DNA of 64,000 bases from Topomyia yanbarensis (lineage: Eukaryota; Arthropoda; Insecta; Diptera; Culicidae). This document shows positions 1-10,640 of the stretch, piece by piece. The position numbers and the translations under genes are program-made. The notes under the pieces were generated by a model, which was not told the origin of the DNA, did not search any database, and worked only from the letters and a program-made list of their open reading frames with translations. The stretch lies in NCBI RefSeq assembly GCF_030247195.1, contig NC_080672.1, positions 63,022,549 to 63,086,548 on the forward strand, given 5' to 3'. Position 1 is the first letter of the stretch. Each line of letters starts with the position of its first letter.

Positions 1-1724
1 GCTGTGCGGATAACGAAGACGTAATGTGTTTTCGAAAATGCCGTTTTTTCAAACCGAATTGAGAGGATCAGAGCAAAATTCCGAAACCACTCATTCTGAG
101 TGCGTTGAAAAGATAGAAGAGGTGCTCTTGCGGCTTCTTACATTAGCTGATTCCTCCTCCGTGATTTCTGATCATTTTAGTCCTAAACGAATAAAAAACA
201 GATCGTGAGACTGCTATATACTGAAGACATAAAATTGAAATTATTGGACTAATAGATTCAACCAGTCACAACATTTTAGTCGCAACAGTGTTGCGAACTC
301 GCATGAACGGAACGAATTCCTCACATGAAAGTGAAATTAAGTGCCAATGAAAATGTGGATGCGTTAAAATGACGCGATAGCAAAAACTGTCGCCTCAGCT
401 ATATCGTTCTCAGTAAATTGAAATATTTTTTTTGCCTGGTACGCTTGAATGTGATGTCTAGTATTTATACTAAGAGTACAGAGTGCACAGACCTAAAACA
501 GTAATTCAAATTGGGTACAATTCAAAAACCTGTCATTTAAATTTAAAATAGAGTTGCCAATATCGAGTATTACATCTGAGTTTTGTTAAACTTTCACTTT
601 TGGAGAGTTTTAGTTCTCAGTCGTCCATTAAACTTCTTCTACTATTTTTTAAATAATTCATAAGTCTCGGTTCAATGCTTTAGCCAATCGAAACAGTGTT
701 CCTAACCATTGCACATAGATACCTGTTTACGAAGCAGGGAAATATTTTTTCCTCATCAACTGCGTATAGGGGGTCGTTCATATCTATCTCGCTATTGAAC
801 ACTTCCGTGTCATAACCGTGATTGCTGCCTTTATGTTCGCAAACATGTTTGCTTGTTGCCTTTATGATTGTGAATTTCCTCAATGATTGTGCTGGCTGTA
901 GATTTTGAGATATTGACGCAATTGTTTGTGTTCAGTGGTAAATAAATCGTGATGTGTTTTATCACAGAACTGAAACGTACTAGTTTGCCTATGATCTGTG
1001 CAAAGAATACTGTGTGTAATTGGACTATCGCATTATATTTTGTACTGCATTTCTCCCATATGTGATATATATCTGCAAGTAAGCGGTAACCGATCTTGTA
1101 ACCGAACATTAATTCTCTCATCGTCCATTTATATGAAGATCTTAATTACAGCATTGTCACACACAACCATTAAAATTTAATGGCTTTAAATCATTCGAAA
1201 TAAATGATTTCGCCTGATCCAATTTGTTGAACGCTATGAGCGCAGAATACCTGAGGTGGTACAACTTAATAAAGGTGGCTATCGTAAGCATAGCCCTTCA
1301 TTTTCACCTTCAGAAAATGTTCCTCATCACAAATACTCGGTCTTATGCGACTCACCACTAATCACAGTATTTGGCCGGTGCACCACTTCTTGCTTCTGCG
1401 ACTTACTCATCTCGACAGATTACTAGGGCATAGTATAGTAGAAGTTTCCTTTGTTCTTCACACAAGGAACACAATATAAAAGTAACTCTATTTGTCGTTC
1501 GCTTCACACCGGCTGGGACAGAAGCATAAACCACACTGAATTTCGTGACCATTGATTTTGGTTGCTGGAAATAGAAAACTTCTAACTTTATCTCAAACAA
1601 AACGAGCTACAAGCTAAAGTCGCTGATAATAATGTTTTTGAAATTTATTTTTAAAACATTTCGTGGGGTGGAGGGCTTTAGCCCCCTAGCTCCCTAGCCC
1701 CTCCCCCCTCTAGCGACGTGCCTG
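1..1724 (-). mobile_element. hAT-like element, truncated by window edge (same family as 21400-26574)
   Basis: Read on the minus strand this segment parallels 21400-23005. It starts with the terminal repeat CAGGCACGTCGCTAG (1710-1724), followed by a G-rich stretch with GGGGGCTAAAGCCC, the same motif that opens the complete copy. Further in, both copies share GCTTACGA-containing text and the peptide-like string STxxTIIEE, at 831-1121 here. The other end lies outside the window. The expected 8-bp target duplication would be TACATTAC (1725-1732), which cannot be checked here. No transposase is recognised. Similarity to the second copy is easy to follow but clearly imperfect, so both are old. Confidence 0.7.
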
Positions 1725-1799
1725 TACATTACTCTAATATATAGTAATTCTGCGAAAATAATATGTTTCAATTTTTGCTATTCTAGCTGGCTTTATTTT

Positions 1800-3175
1800 A
1801 CTTATATAAACATTAAAAAGTGCAAAGAATTAGAAATAGAGAAAAAATAAATAAACATCAAAATGGTAATGTCTACAAAAAATATAAAAAATGAATAGAA
1901 CGCAAAAGGATAAAAAACTCATAAAACAGAAAAATATTAGAAAACGTGAAGAAATTGAAAAGGTAAAAATGCAGTAATTACAACAATCAAAAATATTATC
2001 TGAACGAAGATCAACGGAAAATGAAATGATAAAACAATGGGAAAGCTGGATATTGAAAGAATGTAAAGAATGAAAATAACAAAATCAACCAAATAAACAA
2101 CTCAAATTCAATTTCCAAAAAAATGTATAAACGAGTATAACCAAAACAGACGCGAAAAAATTGTCAAAATGAAACAGGGAACTAGACAAACAAATAGCAA
2201 AGTTTAAAGAAGTCGAAAATTATAGAATCAAATGGTAAAAATAATGAAAAATCAGTAAAGGTAGTAAAATTTTGATAATCAATTAAATTTAGAAAACTAC
2301 TGAAAAATTCAAACATTAATATAAAACCCGAATAAAACTGAAAAAATAGATGAATCGGAAATACTAAAATATATTTAGCATTAAAACCATTAAAGCAATA
2401 AAGCAATAGAAAAAGTGAGTAAAACGTTACTAATGCATAAAATCAGAAAAATAGAAACAAATGACAAAAATAAAATTAACGTAGAAAATACAAAAAAAAT
2501 CAAAGCGGAAAATTTTGAAAAATTAAAGAACGAAAAAATAAATAAATTTGGACGGTATTGATTGAACAAAAAACGGAGCAAACGGACAAAATGGAACCCA
2601 AAAAATAGTAGGAAAATCAACATGGTGTACTATAGAAACATACAGCATGGAGAAAAGAAAATATAAAATGGATTAAAGTATTTAAAGGGTGGGATAAACG
2701 ACAGAAATGAAATATGAAAGATCAACGACCACAATGTAAAACGAAGAAAAATTACATATTCAAAAATTATCAAAATAACTTTCAAAATAGCTTAGATAAA
2801 TAAATAGCAACAATAACAAAAAAGTATATTAAGTTAACTAGGGAAAAAATATAACTACTTAAAAAAGGAAAGCTAAAAAATTAGAAAAAAACAAAAAAAA
2901 AGACGAAAAAGGTAAGCAATCGGACAATAAGACAAACTGGGATAAACTTAAAAAAGTAAACATGCTTGTCGAAAAGCAAAATACACAAATGCAAAAAAAA
3001 TCGAGAAAAAAGGATAAAGAAAAAAGTTTGACAAGAATAAATAGATTTTGGATGAAATGACAAAGGAACAAATAAAAGAGTAGGGTAATCATATATAAAA
3101 CAATATGTTAAAAAGTGCGGAATTCCTTCGAAAAATTGGAACAATGGATTAACAGAGAAATGGCAATAAATTAAA
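1800..3175. other. A-rich, T-poor strand-asymmetric tract
   Basis: About 1.4 kb in which the plus strand is dominated by A with interspersed G and C, in words such as GAAAAA, AAAATAGA and AACAAA, with comparatively little T. There is no crisp unit, so it resembles a decayed simple-sequence array or a retroposed poly-A region. Phe/Leu-rich open frames on the minus strand at 2182-3144 follow from this composition and are not genes. Confidence 0.6.
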
Positions 3176-3189
3176 GTAAGTGGTAACTT

Positions 3190-4530
3190 ACTAACACCAA
3201 ATTGGTGTCATTTAGACATTAAATCCAAACATTTCACACAACACGATCCGATATCTATGCTCGTAAAATAGTTCACAAAATCATGAAATATTACTCATGA
3301 ATTCGTGAACTGGTTCATGATTCCTAATACAGTAGTCATGTCTGACCATTCGTGCTCGTCAAATAGTTCATAAAATCATGAATTATTGTTCATAGACTCG
3401 TGAACTAGTTCATGATTCCTTGCACATGATTTACGATCTGTTTTATGTGCTTGTAATATTTAGAATATATTTCTAATTATTTTCAATTTCATGCAACATA
3501 GTAATGAAATTTTCACAAAATTTGGAGTATTATTCGTGGAATCAGTTTTGTTTTATGCACTTTTTCACGAAATGTACAGCTGCTAGTGACCAATAATAGG
3601 TAATACGAGCAGTAGATATGAGAAAACTATTTGGACTTCGAACATCGTTATTTATCTGATAAGGTTCAAGGATATAAGGACAGAAAACGAAAACTGCGTT
3701 GAGCACCATAAATCGTGCTCATGATATATTTCACAGAATAAAACTGCTTATATCGTGAACATAAGTCATATTACTCCACGTATCAAATTCGAAAGCAAGC
3801 TCTAGAATAAAATATCACGATAACGTGAATGGAAACAACGAAAGTCGTAACTAAGATCCTGAAATCATGAACATGAATCACACAACTCGTGACAAAAATG
3901 TTAAAATTCGAAACTAAGATCCTGAAATCATGAACATAAATCACTCTACTCATGACTAAAATATGATGATAACGTGAATAGAAATTACGAAAATCATGAC
4001 AAAGTTCCTGAAATCATGAATATAAATCACATAACGGGTGTTTAAAGTGTCAAAAATCGCGACTAAGGTCTTGAAGTCATGAACATGAATCACTCTACTC
4101 ATGACTAAAATATGATGATAACGTGAATAGAAATTCGCGACTAAGATCCTGAAAACATGAGTCATAAGTACCGCCAGTCCGACAGAAAAATCCGATAGTA
4201 AGCTCATGAATAAAATTGCCAGTAAACGTGATGAGAAATCAGAAAAATCGCCTATAAGCTCCTGAAATCATGAGCATCATGTGACCGGGGGCTGTGTATT
4301 CTCAAATTATGATCCAGAATCATAACAAAAACTAAACATATCCAGGAAACAACATCAGGAACCCAACCTAACATTCGAATGTAACGCCATGTATATATTC
4401 AGGGCGAACTAGTTTTTTTTGGAAACACAAATAGTTTCATGAATATGAGGTTTATTATTCACAATTTCAGGAACTTGATCACGAATTTCTTGAATTTAGG
4501 AACGGATTTTTTTTTCGTGTGCAAATTGGC
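3190..4530 (+). mobile_element. TCATGA-rich non-autonomous element, copy 1
   Basis: The first half contains about 100-bp units with GTGCTCGT, ATAGTTCA, AAATCATGAA and GTGAACTGGTTCATGATTC (3258 onward, again near 3351). The second half contains about 85-bp units with CTAAGATCCTGAAATCATGA, ATAAATCAC and ACTCGTGAC (3840-4260). The right end reads GGAACGGA then a T run and CGTGTG. Copies occur at 14926-15725 (minus), 38921-40490 (plus) and 63425-64000 (minus), always with the two repeat types in the same relative order. No coding capacity is seen. The superfamily is unknown, and the left end is not firmly placed. Confidence 0.65.
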
Positions 4531-4860
4531 GAAGCATATTCAATGTCAATTTCGCAGGAAAATTTTTAACTGGTTAAATTGATTCCCCTAACAAACACTC
4601 GCAGATTAATGTAAGTGTCCCCGCTAGGAGTCAAAGTACTGATTATGGACAGAATGAACCCATAAGGGCGATGTCTTGTGTTTTTAATAATGCATGATTT
4701 TTCTTGCTATGGCTTAAATGACTAGCTTAGTGCAAAGGATGTGTAATTAATTTAAATTTAATTTAAAATTAATAAAAAATAAATAAATAGATAAATAAAT
4801 GATAAAATAGAAATACGACTACACGATCTGGCACCGCAGGTTCCCTATGAGCCATTTTCA
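4531..4860. other. AT-rich spacer, nothing recognised
   Basis: Contains a degenerate TAAA/ATAA tract at about 4745-4810 and otherwise unremarkable AT-rich sequence. No terminal repeats or coding signal were seen. Confidence 0.4.
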
Positions 4861-4879
4861 AGCTTTGTGTCGCAATCCG

Positions 4880-5822
4880 AACAAGTGGCAGAAATTTTTT
4901 AAATATGTCTATTAGGGTGACAATGATTTATATGAAAAAAAAAAATTCGCAACCTGCACCCCCTAGCGTCGTTCCAAATCATGAAAAAATGACACTGTCC
5001 AAATTTGAGCGAAATCGGTTAACCCTAACCCCTCCCCCAAAGAGCTTAAAGTTTGTATGGGATTTTTGGCCAAAATGTATGGGGAAACACTCGCAGTTCA
5101 CAAAATCGCCGCTAGAGATCGCTGTAAACTTCCGAACACGGACCTAGGAAGGAGTTAAGCTTTTGAAGATATTCTGAACAAGTTTGTCGAAGACTGCAAG
5201 ACAATACAACCAACCGTTAAAGAGTTATTAACGTTTAAAGTTGGATACTACTGCTTAACATTCGCAAAGGGCGTACTCCGCTTATCTCATGTATGTGAAC
5301 CACATGTAAAAGTGGGGTAAGATTAAGAAAAACTCAAATATCTCTGAAACGAAGAGAGATAGAAAGTTATAATGTTCCAAAAAGTTGTAGAGGAATAAAA
5401 GGACTTTTTGGTTTCACTGGAAAGTTTCAGGATTTCTCCGCATGGTGGCGGTAGTGAGCCAAGCAATTCAATGGGAGTGCTCCTATCTGTACTACGGTAA
5501 GAGATGGAGTATTTAGATGTTCTACAAAGTTGTAGAGTAGCAAAAAATACTTTACTTTCTCATTTAAAAAATGCAAACTTCTACCACCTGGTGGCGCCAG
5601 TGAGCAAAATTAATTGAAGGTAATACGCCTATCTATGCAATGGTAAGAGATAGTGCAATCTGATGTTCTGCGAAGTTATACAGTATTTCAAAGGCTTTCG
5701 TGTCTCGTTGCAAAAATAGAATTTAGATCGCATAGTGGTGCTAACAGCATAACATTCATATATTATTGAGAAAGAATCTATTTTGATAGACCTTTTGAGT
5801 GTTTTCTTATTTTTCCGCACAA
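4880..5822. repeat. Dispersed repeat with three degenerate ~145-bp tandem units
   Basis: Three loosely conserved units start near 5340, 5490 and 5640. Each has GATGTTCT or a variant, AAGTTGTAGAG or a variant, and ends in a TGGTGGCG...AGTGAGC block; the third is the most decayed. The upstream part (4880-5330), with AGGGTGACAATGA and a C-rich CCCCTCCCCC block, appears to belong to the same element. No coding capacity is seen and no family name can be assigned. Confidence 0.5.
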
Positions 5823-5829
5823 TGCACAG

Positions 5830-5899
5830 GAATCAGGGATCAGAATATATTGGCTCAAAGGGCACGTTCCCCGTACATAGTCGGGGATTTGTGCCTTAG
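5830..5899 (-). mobile_element. Severely 5'-truncated LOA-like element (3' end only)
   Basis: About 70 bp nearly identical to the 3' end of the LOA-like element at 27462-27528. It is flanked by a 7-bp direct repeat TGCACAG (5823-5829 and 5900-5906), as expected for a target-primed insertion that stopped almost at once. The fragment carries a conserved hairpin: GGCAC and TCCCCG pair with CGGGGA and GTGCC around a 6- to 8-nt loop. This copy independently confirms the 3' boundary of the larger element. Confidence 0.7.
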
Positions 5900-5979
5900 T
5901 GCACAGTGGTCCAGAATGCAAATTAAGCAGCAATTTTGAGATTTTACTAAATCTAATCAACTTAGCCTTATTAAGTCTT

Positions 5980-7330
5980 CGGAGAAGTTTTCGTAGTTTG
6001 TGAGCCCCTTCTTTTTGTTACGGTGGTTCTAATTTTACCAAGATAAAAAAATAACTTTTTAATCATTCTAGCTAGAGCCAAATGACCATCAACGAAGTTG
6101 TAGTACGACAAATTTTGGAAAAGTTTGGTGAAGACATTTAAGCTCTATCTGTCATACTTTTTATTTTACAGCAAATTTAAAAGCGAAGGTTAGGGTGTTT
6201 TTGGTGTGTCTTAGAAAAACTGTTTTATTTAAAAAATCTTTGCATTTATTGATTAAAAACCGAAGTAGTGTTCGGACAACTTTAAGACTGTTTTAAGGCG
6301 AATAATTTGTTTCATGGCACCATATGTCTAGCTATTTTCGTTGAAAAGTTATGAGCACTTGTTCGCCAAAAAATGGGGTTTTTTGTTATAACAATATCAC
6401 TCGTTGGGGCAATCAAAATATAATTCATTTTGAACCATAAAAAGTCATTATTAGATTTATAATTGAGCAAAAAAAATGACATAAAAATATTTAAATATAT
6501 AAAATTGATTTAAAAAATCTGTTTTTGATATGTTAAGTGCTCATATCTTCAAAATAATAGAAGCTAGAGTTTTGGTGTATTAGAAGAAAATGTTCGTCTT
6601 CAAAACTCCGAAAAACATCTGAAGGATAGGTTGGAAAAAATGAAAACTGAAAAAGTTATATTAAAAATTTCGATTTTCATGCATTGACCCTTTGTAATAT
6701 GTTTAAATTACGTTCACGGTGGACAATATAAAAAATATAGTTACGTGTTTATTATAAAATATTGCACTTTACAATAATTATTATTTTAAATAGTCGGTAG
6801 GGTGGTTCTAATTTTTTTGAAATCAGGAAATTAACATTTTAATGGTTTGAGATAGCGTTGCGCTGTCTTCCGGAAAATTGAAGAAAATAAAATTTTAAAA
6901 AACTCTGTCGAAGACACTGAAACTGAAAAAAGCGTGTTTCTTAAAAAAAGGGTTTTCTTTGTATAACTTTTGCAGTTTTAATTTTTCATTAAGATCACTT
7001 TGGAAATACTTTCAGATATTTTGAAGGAGAACAATTTGTCTTAACCTTCCGGAAGTCGTGCTAGTGCACTGAGTGCACGCTGCTCTGAAAATCTAGTGAA
7101 ATCGTTTTGGGGACCCGTGGCTGCTCGTTCAGCGATCCATTTGCGCGACTTCAGGAGGGTTAACATACCGAACCTCACGGTTATCTAGTTAGAACGTTAT
7201 GTATACTTTTTACTAAAAATAAACCATTTGAGTAAATATTGCAAGATATAAAAAATATCGTTTTTGCCATTTATTGGTGATCCATACTACAAAGCATGCC
7301 ATTTCATATGACAGCAGTGGTATTTAATGT
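5980..7330. repeat. Two diverged copies of a GGTGGTTCTAATTTT repeat
   Basis: Copy one starts near 6017 and copy two near 6787, each opening with GGTGGTTCTAATTTT. Both continue with similarly ordered text: GAAGACA, an A-rich block, then a TAATTTGT or CAATTTGT motif after GGCGAA or GGAGAA. They look like an old duplicated non-coding transposon. Copy two is interrupted by the TTAA-flanked MITE at 7045-7159. No open frame of note. Confidence 0.5.
7045..7159. mobile_element. piggyBac-like MITE, 115 bp
   Basis: Flanked on both sides by TTAA (7041-7044 and 7160-7163), the target specificity of piggyBac elements. The ends form imperfect inverted repeats: CCTTCCGGAAGTCGTGC on the left and CCCTCCTGAAGTCGCGC on the right read inward, 14 of 17 matching. 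It starts with CC, as expected for the superfamily. An internal small dyad GTGCACTGAGTGCAC is also present. It is too short to encode a transposase. Confidence 0.7.
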
Positions 7331-7748
7331 CAAGTTATATTTTTACATTTCTTATAAAAGAAATGTATAGAGATCGCTCAAACTTTCAAGATGTTTTCCG
7401 ACGCCTTGAGGGCCGAGTCTTGCATACCAAGCAACTCAGCTCGACGATTTGGGACAATGTCTGTGTGTGTATGTAACGGACAAACTCTCACTCGTGTTTT
7501 TCAGCAACGGCTGAACCGATCTTATCCCAACTAATTTTAAATGAAAGGCCTATCACCCAGACAGAACGCTATTGAATGGTTTTTCATTTTAATGTTTAAT
7601 TTCCAAGATATGAATGTTTGAATGTGTGAATATTGTGTTTTTGTTTTTTTTTTAATCAGTTGCTGAAATTAAGTATCCAGATAAACTCTTTATATTTCTC
7701 TAGACAGCTTTCACGAAATCCTTTCATACGAGCTATAGATTGTTGAAA
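7330..7748 (+). repeat. GGGCCGAG repeat family type 1, copy 1
   Basis: Opens with a small hairpin (ACATTTCTTATAAAAGAAATGT region), then GAGGGCCGAGTCTT, CTCAGCTCGACGATTTGGG, a short GT-rich tract, and GGCTGAACCGATCTTATCC. It matches 52118-52535 along its whole length. The type 2 family at 53678-55785 has the same order of parts (hairpin, GGGCCGAG, GT tract, GGCTGAACCGAT). Non-coding. Confidence 0.7.
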
Positions 7749-7756
7749 TTGGAATA

Positions 7757-7850
7757 CAGTAAAGACCCGTTTTATCAGCCCCTTGGCGAATTTTAAGCTG
7801 ATAAAACAGGGACATTGATAAAATCGGGACATATATTTTTTTGTCTTTTT
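7757..7850 (+). mobile_element. Possible pogo/Tigger-like terminal fragment
   Basis: The string CAGTAAAGACCCGTTTTATC, followed by repeats of TGATAAAAC and a GGGACAT motif, resembles the ends of pogo-type Tc1/mariner elements as I remember them. No matching inverted end was found downstream, so if real this is a broken terminus. Confidence 0.3.
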
Positions 7851-8560
7851 AATAAACCGAAGCTCTTAAAATATTCTTCTTTGTTCCTTAGATGTATCCT
7901 TGCAATCTTTTCTGATTATTTTCTTTAAGTTCCCTGAATGTCTATCCTACAAGACTGATTAAATTGGTTTTGACCTTTTCAGCGTCAAAGTAACCAAAAG
8001 GACTCCTAACTTCTAACTTGCTGTTCAAAATATCGTCCGCAGATACAATACGAAGATTTTATGTGCAAAGAAACCAAACTATCGTCACTAGATCTCACAA
8101 GATATCAACATCATTGAAGTTGATCGCAGAGTAGTGGAAGAGATGATTGTTTTGTTCAAAAATCTGTGAGAATCGGACTTACTATACACTCTGACACTAA
8201 AAAGTACAAGGTAGCTGGTAGCGACTGCGGTAGTCCAAACGGAACCAACCGAGGAGGAAAGCGATGAGGTACGGTACGAGCTTGTCGTCGAGTATGTATT
8301 CCGCTTGATGACAGTACCATTTTTCATCATTGTCTCTCTACTTTCCAAAAAAAAACAATATGCAGTCTCAGCACATTCCAGTTGGTTTTTCTTGCCGAAC
8401 AGTATTATTAAGATAGATAAAAAATAGCACACGGAAAGATAACTGCTTCAACCTGCAAACCGGGATTCTTGTTTGAAGTTTGAAAACTAAACCTGACAAA
8501 GCTGAAAATGCTTTTAATGGAATTAAAACATCCGCTTGACATCCGTTATTCTATCGCTAG
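7851..8560. other. Unassigned sequence
   Basis: Mixed-composition sequence without recognisable repeat ends. A 114-codon minus-strand open frame (8088-8432) has a Ser/Thr-rich, low-information translation, no motif and no splice context that I can support, so it is not called as a gene. Confidence 0.3.
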
Positions 8561-10017
8561 GTTCCCCCAAACCCACTTCCAGTAACCAACCCGCCCGCCA
8601 TGGACGAGGCTGTTAGTAAACTAGATAGCTGGTAGGTATAAGTAGCCGCATGGAAAGCAAACGCATTACGCGGTAAAATACGACGGTCAAGTAATGAAAA
8701 AAAAAATTCAGTCAGCTTTTACTACGTTTCATGCCGCCCAGGACCACGTGCGGTTCGTGAATGCGGTGAGTTTGTCTTCACGGACGAAAAGGCTAAGTGC
8801 ATTCGCGAAATGTTGTAAAATCAAATTTTTCCGCTTTGGCGAGTACAGATTCCTCTAGCGGTGTGCGCTGCTGTTGCTACCGCTGCTGGCAGGGTTGGGA
8901 GAAGCTTTTGCACACTTTGCACCAGCCGAGAGGGATGGACGGAAGGATGTACATTGGGGAATGGGAATATTTTCATAGAGAATGTGGTAATAATATCTGA
9001 ATGCGAATCAGATAGCGCATGGCTCACACACACAAACACACGCACATGAAGGGAGAGAGATAGACTGTACTTGGAAAAAAGTGCGTTTGCATTTCTGAAA
9101 TTAAATAACACAGAAAGAAAACACTGCAATGCGGTGGATACTTCAAAAACGAGCTAATGGATATACCTTTCAGAATAAAGCCAATTAAAAAAAATGTGGA
9201 TTGCATCGCAAATGATTGCAGTGGAAGTACAATGGCGTAGCTTACAGCGAGTAATCTGATTCGGTTTAATATTCAAGCTGATCTGATAGCAGTGGATGTA
9301 TAAACTTTTGTTTGTGCGGGCGAGCATTTTTTTGAATCAAATTTCAATTTTATTTCCAGTCGTTCAAAATATTTATTCTAAAAGTAAAAATTCTGACGGA
9401 TTTCACTTCAACCCTTTCCACCTTGATAACCCCCGGGGAAGCCTCATCAAAATGCGCACATCGTCACCATAGCACGAGAATCACTCAAATGGGAAACCAC
9501 TCCTAGACAAATGGTCATCTAAAAATGGATTGAAAGCTGAAAGCGAACATCCACCCATCGGGCAGGCACTCAGCACCGGAGAAGCTTTCAGCTCGGGCTG
9601 GGATCGAACCTTTCCCGTTGAGTGATTGTATAAATAAACCCAATTTTGTTGTTTGAAAAGGATAGAAACGGGCTTTCATTGATGGAGCCGGCCATCAAGA
9701 TCCGTTTCTAATATTTGTTGATTTGGTTGGTCTTTACCGAGAAATTCGATAGTCAATGATTCGCAGGTATCATGTTTTACCTGTCTGCACAGGTCTCAAC
9801 CCCTTTCCGGTAATTCACAAAAAAGGGGTAGAAAACATGCACTTAGGCAGCTCATTTGTTGATAGCAATAATTCAATTAGCATGCAGTGAAAAGAACACT
9901 ATGCGACGTCCATACTGATGCTGGTTCGACTGCACTGCGACAGAGATTTTGATTTCAAGACACGGTGAGTATGATGTGCGTTTCTTTAAAAAAGTATAAT
10001 AAGTAGGGTGACCAATA
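8561..10017. other. Apparently unique sequence, possible non-coding exons
   Basis: No transposon hallmarks are seen. The composition is less AT-rich than its surroundings. Two strong splice-donor-like strings occur on the plus strand: ATGCG|GTGAGTTTG (donor at 8766) and CACG|GTGAGTATG (donor at 9965). A TATAAG box-like string lies near 8637 and a TCAGTC initiator-like string near 8708, but their spacing does not fit a standard TATA promoter. Small open frames here carry no recognisable domain. It may be part of a host gene's 5' region or an intron. Confidence 0.25.
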
Positions 10018-10439
10018 GACTGGTTCATACGGGAGCGGTGGGTGGTAAACCTAGTTTACACTTGTATAGCGATGGAGCTATTCAAACAGGGTTGCTATGA
10101 TTAATAATAAAATCCACTTGTTTTGAAGTCATGCTGCTTCTTTAGTTAATAACTTTTCTCAGCGAATTTTCACAAACTTACCATGTTCCACGAATGTGTT
10201 CAGTAGAAGAATAGCTTTAGAAATATATAGTGTTCTCATGAATTGACTGATGAGGTGATTTTTGAAGAATTTTTTTTTCAATTTTAGTCGATTTTGCATA
10301 CTAATTTCCATATAAACTTTGAAATTTTTGGAGGGTCCGTAGACACAACCGATCGATACCAAAATTTGCACAATTACTAAGGGCCATAAAAGGAATCAGT
10401 AGAGCCTGGTGGAGCTAAAAGTCAAAAATTGAACCAGTC
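10018..10439. mobile_element. TA-flanked MITE (Tc1/mariner-like), 422 bp
   Basis: Perfect 10-bp terminal inverted repeats GACTGGTTCA ... TGAACCAGTC are each bordered by TA (10016-10017 and 10440-10441), the target duplication of Tc1/mariner elements. No transposase is seen. The TIR is short, so chance cannot be fully excluded, but distance and flanks fit a MITE. Confidence 0.5.
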
Positions 10440-10640
10440 TAATGACCAACCCTGGACAGTCGAAAGTGGACTACCTCTCTATCAACTGTGCTTTCTCCAT
10501 AGGTTTTTGGGAGCTAAAAAGTTCTGCGGTCTTATAGCTTCGAAAATAAAACAGTTTTGGGGGGTCTGGGAGGACAAGCTCTACCGAAAAGTCTTTCGTG
10601 GCAATTTGGTCGCCAAGCACTTTTCCGGATTTATACACAC

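Noticed and set aside
2182..3144. Phe/Leu-rich hydrophobic ORFs resembling membrane proteins
   Set aside because: Direct consequence of reading the A-rich tract on the opposite strand; several overlap in different frames.
8088..8432. 114-codon Ser/Thr-rich ORF
   Set aside because: Low-information sequence, no homologue recognised, no supporting signals.
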